From Spirogloea muscicola (lineage: Eukaryota > Streptophyta > Zygnematophyceae > Spirogloeales > Spirogloeaceae), in contig WELB01000133.1 of assembly GCA_009602725.1 (NCBI GenBank), forward strand, positions 284,163 through 329,596: 45,434 bases of DNA. Direction: 5' to 3'. Under the pieces are notes generated by a model. That model searched no databases. It was not told the DNA's origin and saw nothing but the letters and a program-made list of their open reading frames with translations. The position numbers and the translations under genes were made by a program. Shown one piece after another: positions 30,435-39,741 of this stretch (positions within the stretch are counted from its first letter, which is position 1; every line of letters begins with the position of its first letter).

Positions 30435-30980
30435 TGTAAGGAACCTCGCCCTGAACACGCAGTTAGAGAGAGAGTCCTTATTGGATTCGAGCATAGGGGG
30501 TTTAGGGGCCAACCCACTACACAAGGAAGCACTAGCGCGTGGCGCAGCGGAAAACGGGCCCTGTGGCGCCGCCTTGACGGGGACTCCACCTCCTGGGCGC
30601 AGGCCGGCGCAGCAGGCCCCGCAACGCAGTGCGTTGGCGGCTGCGGCGGCCAGCAGCGGCCAGGCTGCTCCGAGGCTTCCCGGGCTCGAACTGACTGATG
30701 AGCCTCAGCCCCTGAGGCTCTTTAGTGCTTCCCCGTGCCACCCCCCCTCCAGGGGGTGTGAGCAGGTTCGCCCCAAGGCCCGCCTTGCGGCGGGCCCCAA
30801 GATCCTTCCTTGAACGGGCGGATCCTGGCGAGGGGTATTTCGGGACGGGCGGGGCCCGCAACCTGGCGGGCCACTTGCCCGGCCAGCCAGCCCGCCAGCT
30901 GGCGGGTAACCTGGCCCAGATAGTCGGTCATGTAATGCCAACAGAGCCATGTGGCTTAACCAGACGGCTGTTTGATTACA
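30435..30980 (-). repeat. E3 5' LTR (alpha)
   Basis: 546 bp, TGTAAGGAACC...TTTGATTACA in plus view. Contains GCCCGCC-TTGC-GGCGGGC, a perfect 7-bp stem (about 30779), and a gccagcccgccagctggcgg stem zone. Confidence 0.8.
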
Positions 30981-31122
30981 GTCCAGGCCAGCCTTAGCTA
31001 ACTCCAGCTGCTCAGTGAGGGTGTGCCATGCTTTGCACCTCCCCAGCCGACAAGCCCTCTTGGCCTTCGGCTCCCAGCTCGGCGTGCCCCTCAAGGGCGT
31101 GCCCCGCAGCAGCCACTGCCGC
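30981..31122 (-). pseudogene. Older alpha gag fragment
   Basis: Reads AAVAAAGHALEGHAELGAEG and QEGLSAGEVQSMAH, homologous to the E3 gag. E3's 5' LTR abuts one side and the E6 gamma LTR the other, so both elements entered this older copy or rearranged beside it. Confidence 0.65.
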
Positions 31123-31932
31123 TGTAACATCCCTGTCCCTAATCACAAAGTTAGGGTCAGAATGTCCTGGTTTGGATTCAAGCATAGGGTGTTTAGGAGA
31201 CAAGCCTCATACAGGAGAACACCAACGCACATACGCGCATAGAGCGCAGCGGAAGTCTTACCCTGAGGCACCGCCCTAGCGCGGTGACTCTACTCATAGA
31301 CTTACAGAGAGCCGGCGGGGTCCGCAGCGACGAGCTGCGGCGACGGGCTGGGCAGCAGGCGGCAGCAGCCGAGCTGTAGCATCCCTGTCCAGAGAGCCGG
31401 CGAGGCCCGCAGCGGCGAGCTGCGGCGACGGGCTGGGCAGCAGACGGCAGCAGCAGAGCCGTGGCGGCGGCGGCGGCAGCAGGCAGCAGCGGGGCTGGCT
31501 AGGCAGCAGCAGGGCTGTGTCTCTCTTGGCGTTGGTCGGACTGAGGAGCCCGGCCAAGGCCCACTACTTATAGCGTTTCCCCTGCCACCCTCCCCCGAGG
31601 GTGTGACGAGGGTCGCCCCCAAGGCCCTCCCACAAAGGGGCGGCGGGCCGGACGAAGGGGACACGGAGAGCGGCGCCTTGGGCGGCTCCAAGGAGGCGCG
31701 AAGCGGCGCCTTGGGCGGCTTCAAGGGGATGCGAAGCGGCGCGCGAACGCGGCGTTATTGGACGACGCGGAGGGGCGCCTTGGCAGAGCCAATGAGGTAC
31801 GACGGGGTGCCTTGTGCGGCATCAAGGAGGCGCGACGCGGCGCCTCGGGTGGCGCGACGCGGCGCCTTGGGCGGCTCCGAGGAGGCGCGAAGCGGCGCGT
31901 CGGGCGGCGCGTGTGGCTCCTCGGGTAGAGCA
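31123..31932 (-). repeat. E6 3' LTR (gamma), left piece
   Basis: Starts TGTAACATCCCTGTCCC. Continues at 40534-40727 after the E4 insertion. A TATAAGTA box (minus strand, 31565-31572) follows a GGTGGCA motif, a likely promoter. The tail (31640-31925) is an array of ggcgcgaagcggcgcc and cggcgccttgggcggc motifs. Confidence 0.75.
31565..31572 (-). promoter_or_regulatory. TATA-like box in gamma LTR
   Basis: TATAAGTA on the minus strand, within GGGTGGCAGGGGAAACGC then TATAAGTAGTGG. The same box occurs at 35564-35571 and 43881-43888. It is placed as expected for the LTR promoter of minus-oriented E6. Confidence 0.5.
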
Positions 31933-32700
31933 TGTAATGTCCCCGCCGTTACGAAACGCTTAACTCCGGTTAAGCGCTATTGTGTAACCACTGACGCGCA
32001 CGTGCCTGACGCGTGCGACGCGCGAGCGACCCGCGCGAGGTGTCGCGCGGAGTGACGCGCCTGCTGACGATGTGACGTGCAGGCGCGCCGCCTCCAGCAG
32101 AGGTGGCGAATCCTGGACTTCCAATGCGGAGCTTCTCGGCATATTCCTGAATCTGCCGCCGGGCCCGCAATGACGTGTATGCGACACGTGTGGCGCGCCT
32201 ATGACGCCGCGCCACACCCGTGACCCACTGGCGGCGCCGCAAGCTGGCGCCGCAGGGCGCCGCTCGGTGGCCCCGCAGGACGGCCGCCGATTCTGGAAGG
32301 GAGCCGTGTGGCCTGCCCTCGTACTAGATTCCCCTTGTCGGGCCTGCCTTCCCCAGGTGGGCATTGAGACGAGCCTCCCAGAGACCCCTGTGGAGGGTGG
32401 CACATGAAGCACTACAAGTAGGGCTGAGAGCAGAATCGGGTCACCTGGTCAAACTCAGTGAAGCCCGCGAGAGACACGCGCAGCCCTGCTGCCGCCTGCT
32501 GCCGTAGCCCGCCGACGCAGCCCTGCTGCTGCCTGCTGCTGCAGCCCGTCGTCGCATCCCGTCGTCGCGGATATCATCGGCTCTCTGTGAGTAAGACTGT
32601 GACTGCAGTCGCTGGCCCGTACCTGAGAGGTGAGCTGCTGCCTGTCGGCAGCGCCTCGGGGCAAGACTTCCGCTGTGTAGAACACGTGGTGCTTCGCTGT

Positions 32701-32727
32701 GCTGGGGGTTTGTCTCTAAACCCCAGC
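32701..32727 (+). promoter_or_regulatory. Conserved LTR hairpin 1 (beta version)
   Basis: GCTGGGGGTTT, loop GTCTCT, AAACCCCAGC: a stem of about 10 bp with one bulge. Counterparts in alpha (TAGTGGGTT/AACCCACTA at 21530-21555) and gamma (near 31184-31210) use different stem bases but similar loops. Confidence 0.65.
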
Positions 32728-32749
32728 GACCGAACCCGATAAGGACTAA

Positions 32750-32779
32750 CTGACCCTTGACTGTGCTCCTAAGGGTCAG
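32750..32779 (+). promoter_or_regulatory. Conserved LTR hairpin 2 (beta version)
   Basis: CTGACCCTT and AAGGGTCAG pair perfectly (9 bp) across a 12-base loop containing ACTGTG. It lies 10 bp before the LTR end. Alpha and gamma have CCCTA(A)...(T)TAGGG in the same place. Confidence 0.7.
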
Positions 32780-32790
32780 GAATGCTTCAT

Positions 32791-32802
32791 TGGTATCAGA
32801 GG
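32791..32802 (+). other. E4 primer-binding site
   Basis: TGGTATCAGAGG lies 1 bp after the 5' LTR. Confidence 0.8.
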
Positions 32803-33340
32803 TGTCCTTGCATCTGACTAACCTCGTCATACGGCTGCAGTGCAAGGTTCCTTCTGCTGTGCTGGTACTGATTAGTCCTTGTGACTTGAGGTCTCGTGCC
32901 AGAGTGTATCCGTGGATCTGCATCGCCGGGTCGACTGGTGCTGTCCATCCTATCGCCCGCTGCATCCACGTCACCGGGATCGGTCGAGGGCGGCAGATCC
33001 TCCAGCACCCCGGCAGCAAGCCGTATTGCCAGGTCAGTACTTTGCTGCGTAACCTTCTGCGGTCGACGGATTGCCTGCCGTGTGGCAAGGAGTTGAAACT
33101 GACCGCCGGTGGGCGGCGAAGTCTGACAGTCTGCCAGAGGCTGGTCCGTACCCCAGTCCTGGTCCTTCCCTCAGTTGCTCGTACGGCGCGCAATTCGGGG
33201 GAATGATTGGTGCGCTGCCATGATTGCTTTGCTCTTCCGGGGCCCCGGCCTAGCTCAGTATCATCGTGGTAGTATTGTCTCTGTCGTTGATCCCTACGCT
33301 AGCCGCTGACTTGATCTCTCAGTGCGTTGGTGTAAAGGAA
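32803..33340 (+). other. E4 leader
   Basis: Untranslated stretch between the primer-binding site and gag ATG at 33341. No convincing frame. A run of short tandem-like motifs is absent; I see nothing else in it. Confidence 0.6.
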
Positions 33341-33979
33341 TGGAGTCGGCGGACTCAAGTGCACCACCCAGCCCCCCTCCGCCAATCGTACCTCCTCCTG
33401 AAGTCGAGGATGTCTTCAACGACCTAGCGCAGCTCCATTCACCTGGCCCGGAGGGGCTGACTTCTGAAGAGGTGGGCGCCTTGAGCGCCTGAAGGAGCAG
33501 CTGCAGACTGCCGTTCCCAATGGAGAGTCGCTGGCGAATCTGCTGTGCGCCGAGGTTCGGACCTTGATTACCCGAGTGTGTGCGGGTGAGGAAAGGATCC
33601 AACGCCTCAAGGCCAGAGTCAGCCATGGCGCTCGGCTGGGCCGTGCCCAGCCATGCCAGCCTGCCAAATTCAGTGGGCAGGGCAGTCTTGCGGCGTGGTT
33701 GCGCGAAAGGATGGCGTGGTTTGTCCTGTGCGAGGCGCCATCGGCGTCGCGAGTCGGGATTGCTGCCACGTACCTGATCGGTGATCCTGCCACGTAGTGG
33801 GAGTCTGTGAAGCTATTCTCTACCCCCAGTGTTTACAACACATGGTATTTCTTCACGAGGTCGCTGACGTCTATGTGCGGAGAGGTGCACGCAGAGTTTA
33901 GGGCCCCCAATTAGCTCGACGCCATCCGCATGCGCAGTGACGATTTCGAGGACTATGTACGGAGGTTTCACATGCTGCT
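33341..33979 (+). pseudogene. E4 gag N-terminal fragment
   Basis: Begins MESADSSAPPSPPPPIVPPP and ends early at a TGA at about 33490 because of a frameshift. The next frame continues ERLKEQLQTAVPNGESLANL, then GRAQPCQPAKFSGQGSLAAW and VGIAATYLIGDPAT followed by TAG where related copies have tryptophan codons. E6 gag starts almost identically (MKSADSGAPPSPPLPAV). It is cut at 33980 by an alpha LTR. Confidence 0.75.
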
Positions 33980-34682
33980 TGTAATGAATCCTCGCCCTAC
34001 ACACGCAGTTAGGGTGAGCAGTCCTTATTGGGTTTGGCTGTAGGGTGTTTAGGGGCCAACCCACTACACGTGGAAGCACTAGCGCGTCACGTAGTGGAAG
34101 ACAGGCCCTGTGGCGCCGCCTTGACGGCGACTCCACCTCCTGGGCGCAGGCCGGCGCAGCAGGCCCCGCAGCGCAGTGCAGCGGCGGCTGCAGCGGTGAG
34201 CAGCGGCAAGGCTGCTCTGAGGCTTCCCGGGCTCGAACTGTCTGCTGAGCCTCCGCCCCCAAGGCTCCTTGTGCTTCCCCGTGCCACCCCCCTCCAGGGG
34301 TGTGAACAGGTTCGCCCCAAGGCCCGCCTTGCGGCTGGCCCCAAGATCTTCCGGTTTGAACCGGCGAATCATCGAGGGGTATTTCGAATGACGGGACCCG
34401 CCTCCGGGCGGGCCCTTGCGCGCCCAGCCAGCCCGCCACCTGGCGGGCCCCTTGCGCTCCAGGGGTGTGAGCAGGTTCGCCCCAAGGCCCGCCTTGCGGC
34501 AGGCCCAAAGATCCTCCCTTGGCCGGACGGATCCTTGAGGGGTATTTCCGGACGGGCGGGACCCGCACCCGGGCGGGCCACCGACCAGCCAGCCTGGCAG
34601 CTGGCAGGGCACCTGGCCCAAATAATCGGTCATGTAATGACAACAGAGCCATGTGGCTTAACCAAACGGCTGTTTCACTACA
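33980..34682 (-). mobile_element. Alpha LTR with internal tandem duplication
   Basis: TGTAATGAATCC...TTTCACTACA in plus view, 703 bp against the usual 545. The excess is a second copy of the ctccaggggtgtgancaggt-ccaaggcccgcc segment (34296-34440 and 34457-34600 approximately). The two copies are not identical (gcggctggcccc against gcggcaggccca). No matching target duplication: the left flank is gag, the right flank is LINE. Confidence 0.7.
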
Positions 34683-34692
34683 AGCAGGGCGA

Positions 34693-34891
34693 GCAGCCCG
34701 GCTTCAATGTCGCCGGGTCCCTCGCGCAGGTCTTCCGCATGCGGTTGGCCGTCTCGCTTCAGCGGTCCCTTGCGTTCGCAGTCCACTTGCGCGCAGGCCG
34801 AGCTTTGGCGGCGGCCTCAGGCTTCCGTCAGGGCGACGTCTTTCCCCCGGCTAGCTACTCCGACTTGCATCTCCTGACTAGAGGTTACTGA
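34693..34891 (+). pseudogene. LINE-like C-terminal fragment, uninterrupted
   Basis: An open frame reading FNVAGSLAQVFRMRLAVSLQ, RSLAFAVHLRAGRALAAASG, then SDLHLLTRGY and a stop at 34891. It is the best-preserved copy of the 3'-end module and carries the same trailing sequence and delta repeat as 7860-8040. Confidence 0.55.
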
Positions 34892-35097
34892 GCGTCCTCT
34901 GGCTGATGTCTTCGTCTTAGTCGATAGGCATGGACTGTAGTGTAGTTCTTTTTCGGCACCTCTTTCTTTGGCTTGGGATATCGTCCATTCTTTTTGGGCT
35001 GGCTTTGCCAGCCACTCTTCTCTCTGGCGAGCACTTCTTCTTATAGGGTTCGGACGTAGGGATTTAGAAGCAAACCCCTACACCGTGAAGCACCTCG
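34892..35097 (+). repeat. LINE 3' flank, delta hairpin and gamma-like scrap
   Basis: Delta stem GGGCTGGC-TTT-GCCAGCC at about 34997. Then 35045-35097 resembles the divergent gamma-like LTR at 10765-10830 (gggatttagaagcaaacccc). Confidence 0.5.
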
Positions 35098-35892
35098 TGT
35101 AACATTCCTGCCCCTAATCACACAGTTAGGGTCAGAATGTCCTGGTTTAGATTTAAGCATAGGGTGTTTTGAGGACAACCCTCATACAGAAGAAACGCCA
35201 ACGCACATACGCGCACAGAGCGCAGCGAAGTCTTACCCTGAGGCACCGCCCTAGGGCTTTGACTCTACCCATAGACTTACAGAGAGCCGGCGGGGCCCCG
35301 CATCAACGAGCTGCGGCGACGGACTTGGCAGCAGGCGGCAGCAGCCGAGCTGTAGCATCCCTGTCCAGAGAGCCGGCGGGGCCCGCAGCGACGAGCTGCG
35401 GCGACGGGCTGGGCAGCAGACGGCAGCAGCAGAGCTGTGGCGGCAGCGGCTGCAGCGGGCAGCAGCGGGGCTGGCTAGGCAGCAGCGGGGGGACTGGCTA
35501 GGCGGCAGCAGGGCTGTGTCTCTCTCGGCGTTGGTCGGACTCTCGAGCCCGGCCAGGGCCTACTACTTATACAGCTGCCACCCCTCCCCCGAGGGTGTGA
35601 CGAGGGTCGCGCCAAGGCCCTCCCCCGAAGGGGCGGGCCGGACGAAGGGGACACGGAGAGCGGCGCCTTGGGCGGCTCCAAGGAGGCGCGAAGCGGCGCC
35701 TTGGGCGGCTCCAAGGAGACGCGAAGCGGCGCGTGAACGCGGCGCTATTGGACGGCACGGAAGGGCGCCTTGGCGGAGCCAATGACGTACGACGGGATGC
35801 CTTGTGCGGCATCAAGGGGGCGCGACGCGGAGCCTCGGGCGGCGCCGAGGAGGCGCGAAGCGGCGCGTCGGGCGGCGCCTCGCGGCGCTACG
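35098..35892 (-). mobile_element. Gamma LTR, truncated by the E5 LTR
   Basis: Starts TGTAACATTCCTGCCCC. Keeps hairpins 1 and 2 (partly decayed), a TATAAGTA box (minus, 35564-35571), and a GCGAAGC-rich tail. It ends at the alpha LTR at 35893. Confidence 0.7.
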
Positions 35893-36536
35893 TGTAGCGA
35901 ACCAGCCGTCTGGTTAAGCCACATGGCTCTGTTGACATTACATGAGTGGCTACTTGGCCAGGTGACCCGCCAGCAGGCGGGCTGGCTGGCTGGGCAAGTG
36001 ACGCGCCCAGGGACAGTTCCCGCCTAGAGACGGTTTCCGCCCACAGACGGTTTCCGCCCAGACGGTTTCCGCCCAAAGCCGGCTCCCGCCCGTCCTGAAT
36101 TACCCTTCGCCAAGGTCCGCCCATTCAAGGGAGGATCTTTGGGCCCGCCGCAAGGTGGGCCTTGGAGCGACCCGCTAACACCCCTGGAGGGGGGGTGGCA
36201 CTGGGAAGCATAAGGAGCCTTGGGGGCAGAGGCTCCACAAGCAGTTCGAGCGAGTGAAGCCCCAGGGGCAGCCTTGCCGCTGCTCGCCGCCGCAGCAGCC
36301 GCCACACGGCTGCGGGCCTGCTGCGGGGCGCCCGTGGCTGTGCCCGTCAAGGGCCAGTCGCTGGTCTGCGCCCAGGAGGTGAAGTCGCCGCCGGACGGCG
36401 GCGCCACAGGGCCTGTCTTCCGCTGTGCATTGCGCTAGTGCTTCCCGGTGTAGTGAGTTGGCTCCTACACCCACTATGTCCGAACTCAATAAGTGCTTCT
36501 CTCTTTAAGTACGTGTTTAGAGCGTAGTTCATTACG
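35893..36536 (+). repeat. E5 5' LTR (alpha) with GGTTTCCGCC minisatellite
   Basis: Longer than other alpha LTRs because of four or five tandem units of AGACGGTTTCCGCCC (36008-36090). Ends CATTACG rather than TTACA. Confidence 0.75.
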
Positions 36537-36550
36537 ATAGGTATCAGAGG

Positions 36551-37028
36551 TGGTCTTGCATCTATCAGGCTTGTGGGCTTGTCTTTTTTTTTTTGTGCCT
36601 GCTGCTGATGATGCAAGGACCTCCCTGATGTGCTGGCCTGACCTTTTCTGTTGAAGTTAAAGTGTCTTGCCAGACGTTGGTGCGTGAGGTGGCTCAGCGG
36701 GAGCGCAGAGCCAGCAGCGACCAACGCCAATCGTCGACTACCTTTGAGGACCACATCCTGCGTTCGCTCCTGTTGAGGTGTGGCTATGAGCTTGCAGTCT
36801 TTGTGCGAAATGGTCAGTCGTGTGGGCGAGTCGAGTGCATCGAGTGCATCGGTCTTGGTCATCTTTGCGGCTGTCTGCCTGCCTGCTTTTGGAGGTGGGA
36901 AGTTGCGCGCTGCCTTGCTTGCTCGCTTGCTGCGGCCGCAGTCTTGCGATGTCCTGTATGGCAGTATGGATTGTGTGGAATGCTGACTGCTAGGGCCTGA
37001 ACTGATCATTCAGTGTTCTTCAGACAGC
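36551..37028 (+). other. E5 leader
   Basis: Complement-equivalent of the E1 and E3 leaders, with the gcgctgccttgcttgctcgc block at 36907-36930 and an 11-base T run near 36575. No gene. Confidence 0.6.
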
Positions 37029-37490
37029 ATGCCTTCGCACACTTTCAGTGCGCAGCAGAACCCTCCAGAGGGGGGAGAGAGGTCGGCTGCGGATGCAGCG
37101 CCTGCTGCGGATGCAGCGCCTGCTGCGGGGCGGCCGGCTGTGGATGCAGTGGCTGCTGCAGGGCCAGTTGCGGATGCACTGGTTGCTGCAGGGCAAGCCC
37201 CTTGAGGGGCATGCCGAGCTGGGCGCCGAAGGCAATGACGGCTTGTCCGCGGGGGAGGTGCAGCGCATGGCCCTCCTCGTGCAGGACCTGGCGTCGGCCC
37301 AGCCTACGACGGACCCAGCTCAATACCGCCTCTATGCGAGGTTCTGCGCCGAGCTTCGCTACCTACTCGTCAGGCAGCGCGCCGAGAAGTGGCACATGCA
37401 GGAGGTGGATGCCTCGCTGCACTCAGTGCGCAAGAGCGGCGGAGCCCCGGAGCATGGACTTGCTAGGGCTCATGCACCACGCCAGTTTTC
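37029..37490 (+). pseudogene. E5 gag N-terminal part
   Basis: ATG at 37029 begins MPSHTFSAQQNPPEGGERSA. Ala/Asp repeats follow. At 37198-37201 an extra C (CCCC against CCC in E3) shifts the frame into TGA; the alternative frame continues EGHAELGAEGNDGLSAGEVQ and LRYLLVRQRAEKWHMQEVDA, matching E3 gag. It ends near HAPRQFS at the N. Confidence 0.7.
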
Positions 37491-37492
37491 GG

Positions 37493-37493
37493 N
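37493..37493. other. Ambiguous base (N) at an element junction
   Basis: A single N lies where alpha gag stops. About 110 bp of GC-rich sequence of unknown origin follow before beta-like pol begins at about 37605. It may mark an assembly join. Confidence 0.9.
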
Positions 37494-37604
37494 GACTCCC
37501 GGCTTGGGGCGGGCAGGCCCTCGACGCGGCGCCCTGGGCCCCGGCAGGCGCCGCCGACTCCGCAGCCTCGCAACGGCCCCGCTCGGGTCACAGGCAGCCG
37601 CTAC

Positions 37605-39704
37605 ACTGCCCAGCACTTCCGCAAGTTCCTGCAAGGATACGGAAGTATGGCATCTCCTCTTACGAAGCTCCGTCGTAAAGACGTGTCCTGGGGGTGGACG
37701 TCCGAGTGCCAGAAGGCATTCGAGGATATAAAACGGGTCCTGGTTAATCCACCCGTTTTGGCGTTGCCTCGGGTAGGCGTGCCATATGAAGTAATCTGTG
37801 ACGCCTCATTGATCGGTATTGGTGCCGTTCTCTTGCAGGAGGGTCACCCCGTAGCACTTGAGAGGCGCCTGCTTCGTTCGGCAGAGCGCAACTATACTAC
37901 GGAGGAGCAAGAGCTCCTTGCTGTTGTGCACGCCCTACGTGTGTGGCGATGCTATCTCGAGGGTGTTGAATTCAAGGTCGTAACGGATCATTGCCCGTTG
38001 ACCTACTTTCACACACAACAGCATTTGAGCAGGCGTCTAACAAGGTGGGCAGAGTTATTGGCCATATCCGATTTCCAGTGGGTGTACCGCCCTGGAAGAA
38101 TGAATGTTGCGGACCCGGTGAGCCGCAACATTGTAGGGCTGATGTGGCGGCTGTCTTGCACGCTACAGGGGTTCAGACCGCAGACGTGCGGCCTACTCGT
38201 GGAGCTGCTCGGCAGTCCACCGCCAACCTCTCTGAGCTGTATGCGCGTGTTCGTAGTGGGTATAGCATCGACCCATGGTTTGCAGATGCAACCAATACAC
38301 GCACACTTGTGTCGGACCAAGATTTTTGGCGGCGAGGGCACGCCATTGCGGTTCCTGCAATGCCCTACGAAGTACTATCATGCAAGAGATGCATGAGCCA
38401 CCCTACAGTGGTCATCTGGGTATGGAGAAAACAAAAAAAGCTATCCAGCTTCTCTTTTGGTGGCCAGGCTTGAAAGCCCAAGTACAGTCTTTCGTGAAGA
38501 CTTGCGCCACCTGCCAGCGTAGTAAGGCACGCTCTCACAAGCCTGCCGGATTGCTTCACGCTTTGGAGATCCCTCCGCGGAACTGGTCTGATGTCAGTGT
38601 GAAATTCATCACCCAACTTCCCAAGACGCGAACTGGCTGTGATGCCATTGTCGTGTTTGTGGATCGTCTGAGTAAAATGGTGCATTTTGCGCCTACGACC
38701 ACTATAGTGCCCGCTCAAGAATCTGCTCGTATGTTCGTGGACCGTGTATGGAAACTGCACGGAGTGCCCAAGCGAATCGTGTCTGATCGCGACCCTCGCT
38801 TCACGGTTACTTCTGGCGGGAAGTGTGCAGGCTTATTGGCACTAAGCAATCCTTAACCACGGCACCCCCAAAACCGATGGTCAGACAGAAAGGATGAATC
38901 GGGTTTTGGAAGACATGTTCCGGCATTTCGTAAACCCCAGCCAGACTGACTGGAATAAGTATCTTGCTCCAGCGGAATATGCTGTGAACAATGCCTTTCA
39001 GAAGTCCACCAAAAACAAACCTTTCTTCCTTAATTACGGTCAGCATCCCCGAGCACCTTCACAGGTGGGGAGGCCGGAACGCGTGCCGGCCGCAACAAGC
39101 TTCACAGGTTCACCTCCTGGAAGCTCAGCGGAGGGCTAGGCAATGCTTGAAGATTGCCCAGCAATGGCAAAAGGCGTATGCTGATCGACATCGTCGAGAT
39201 GTATCCTTCGACGTGGGTGCTCAAGTGCTATTAAGCACAAAGCACCTCTCCATGCGGGCTGTTGGTACGCATAAACTGCTGCCAAATGGGTTGGACCCTT
39301 TCGTGCTGTGCGCCGTATCGGTCCGGTCGCGTAGAGCTGGAAACACCGGTACACTGGGAAATCCATAAGGTCTTCCACGTGTCCCAGCTCGAACCATTCC
39401 ATTCGGATGGTCGTGTCCAACCGCCCCCACCTCCCCTCGTCGTTTCGAACGAGGAAGAGTTTTAGGTGGAGGAGATCTTGTCTCACCGCGACAAACTCCG
39501 TGGGCGACGTAAGTCCCGAGAGTACCTTGTCAAGTGGCTAGGTCATGGACCTGAGCACAACACGTGGGAACCGGCTGCCAATCTTGCTTGTTGTCGCGCC
39601 GTTCTCCGTAAGTTTCTTGCCAAAGGGCCTTCCCCTTTGCGTCGTAGTACCACACGGCCCCGTCGAAATCAACCTCTTCGGGTTTGTGGTGTCATGTCCT
39701 AGTT
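37605..39704 (+). pseudogene. E4 pol 3' half: RNase H, integrase, chromodomain
   Basis: Starts at the RT end (FRKFLQGYGSMASPLTKLRR). RNase H (DASLIGIGAVLLQEGHPVAL, TTEEQELLAVVHALRVWRCY, VTDHCPLTYFHTQQHL) is in a good frame to about 38130. After frameshifts come the zinc-binding region (YSGHLGMEKTKKAIQLLFWW, CATCQRSKARSHKP) and the integrase core, in which the first catalytic Asp is replaced by Lys (SVKFITQLP; codon 38602-38604). A deletion near 38805 breaks the core. The final frames hold GQTERMNRVLEDMFRHFVNP and a chromodomain (REYLVKWLGHGPEHNTWEPA), stop at 39702. Confidence 0.8.
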
Positions 39705-39728
39705 CCCGAGGACGTGAACATCTAATCT

Positions 39729-39741
39729 AAGTGGGGAGGAA
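39729..39741 (+). other. E4 polypurine tract
   Basis: AAGTGGGGAGGAA immediately precedes the 3' LTR. Confidence 0.8.

Larger units (their letters stand above)
24748..30980 (-). mobile_element. E3: near full-length alpha chromovirus (right part)
   Basis: The most complete element here. Right to left: 5' LTR 30435-30980, primer-binding site, leader, gag (29939 to about 28560), protease-RT (28161-26557), RNase H, integrase, chromodomain (to about 24770). The 3' end continues at 17541-17821 beyond inserted E2. It lies in an older alpha gag fragment (30981-31122). Confidence 0.8.
31933..32789 (+). repeat. E4 5' LTR (beta)
   Basis: Bounded TGTAATGTCC...GGAATGCTTCA. Promoter-core motif GGAGGGTGGCACATGAAGCA then CTACAAGTAG (32391-32420). 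Hairpin 1 at 32701-32727 and hairpin 2 at 32750-32779 lie near its 3' end. Confidence 0.85.
35893..37492 (+). mobile_element. E5: 5' part of a plus-oriented alpha element
   Basis: 5' LTR 35893-36536, primer-binding site 36540-36550 (GGTATCAGAGG), leader, and gag from 37029. The element stops at or just after the N at 37493, where unrelated sequence and then beta-type pol follow. No 3' LTR is identifiable. Confidence 0.7.

Noticed and set aside
31137-31156. CCCTAA...TTAGGG as telomere-like repeats
   Set aside because: Only one inverted pair is present, at a fixed LTR position and with different bases in other families; it is a hairpin, not a telomeric array.
33341-39704. E4 as a retrovirus-like element with an envelope gene
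   Set aside because: Pol ends in a chromodomain directly followed by the polypurine tract and LTR; there is no room or frame for an envelope protein.
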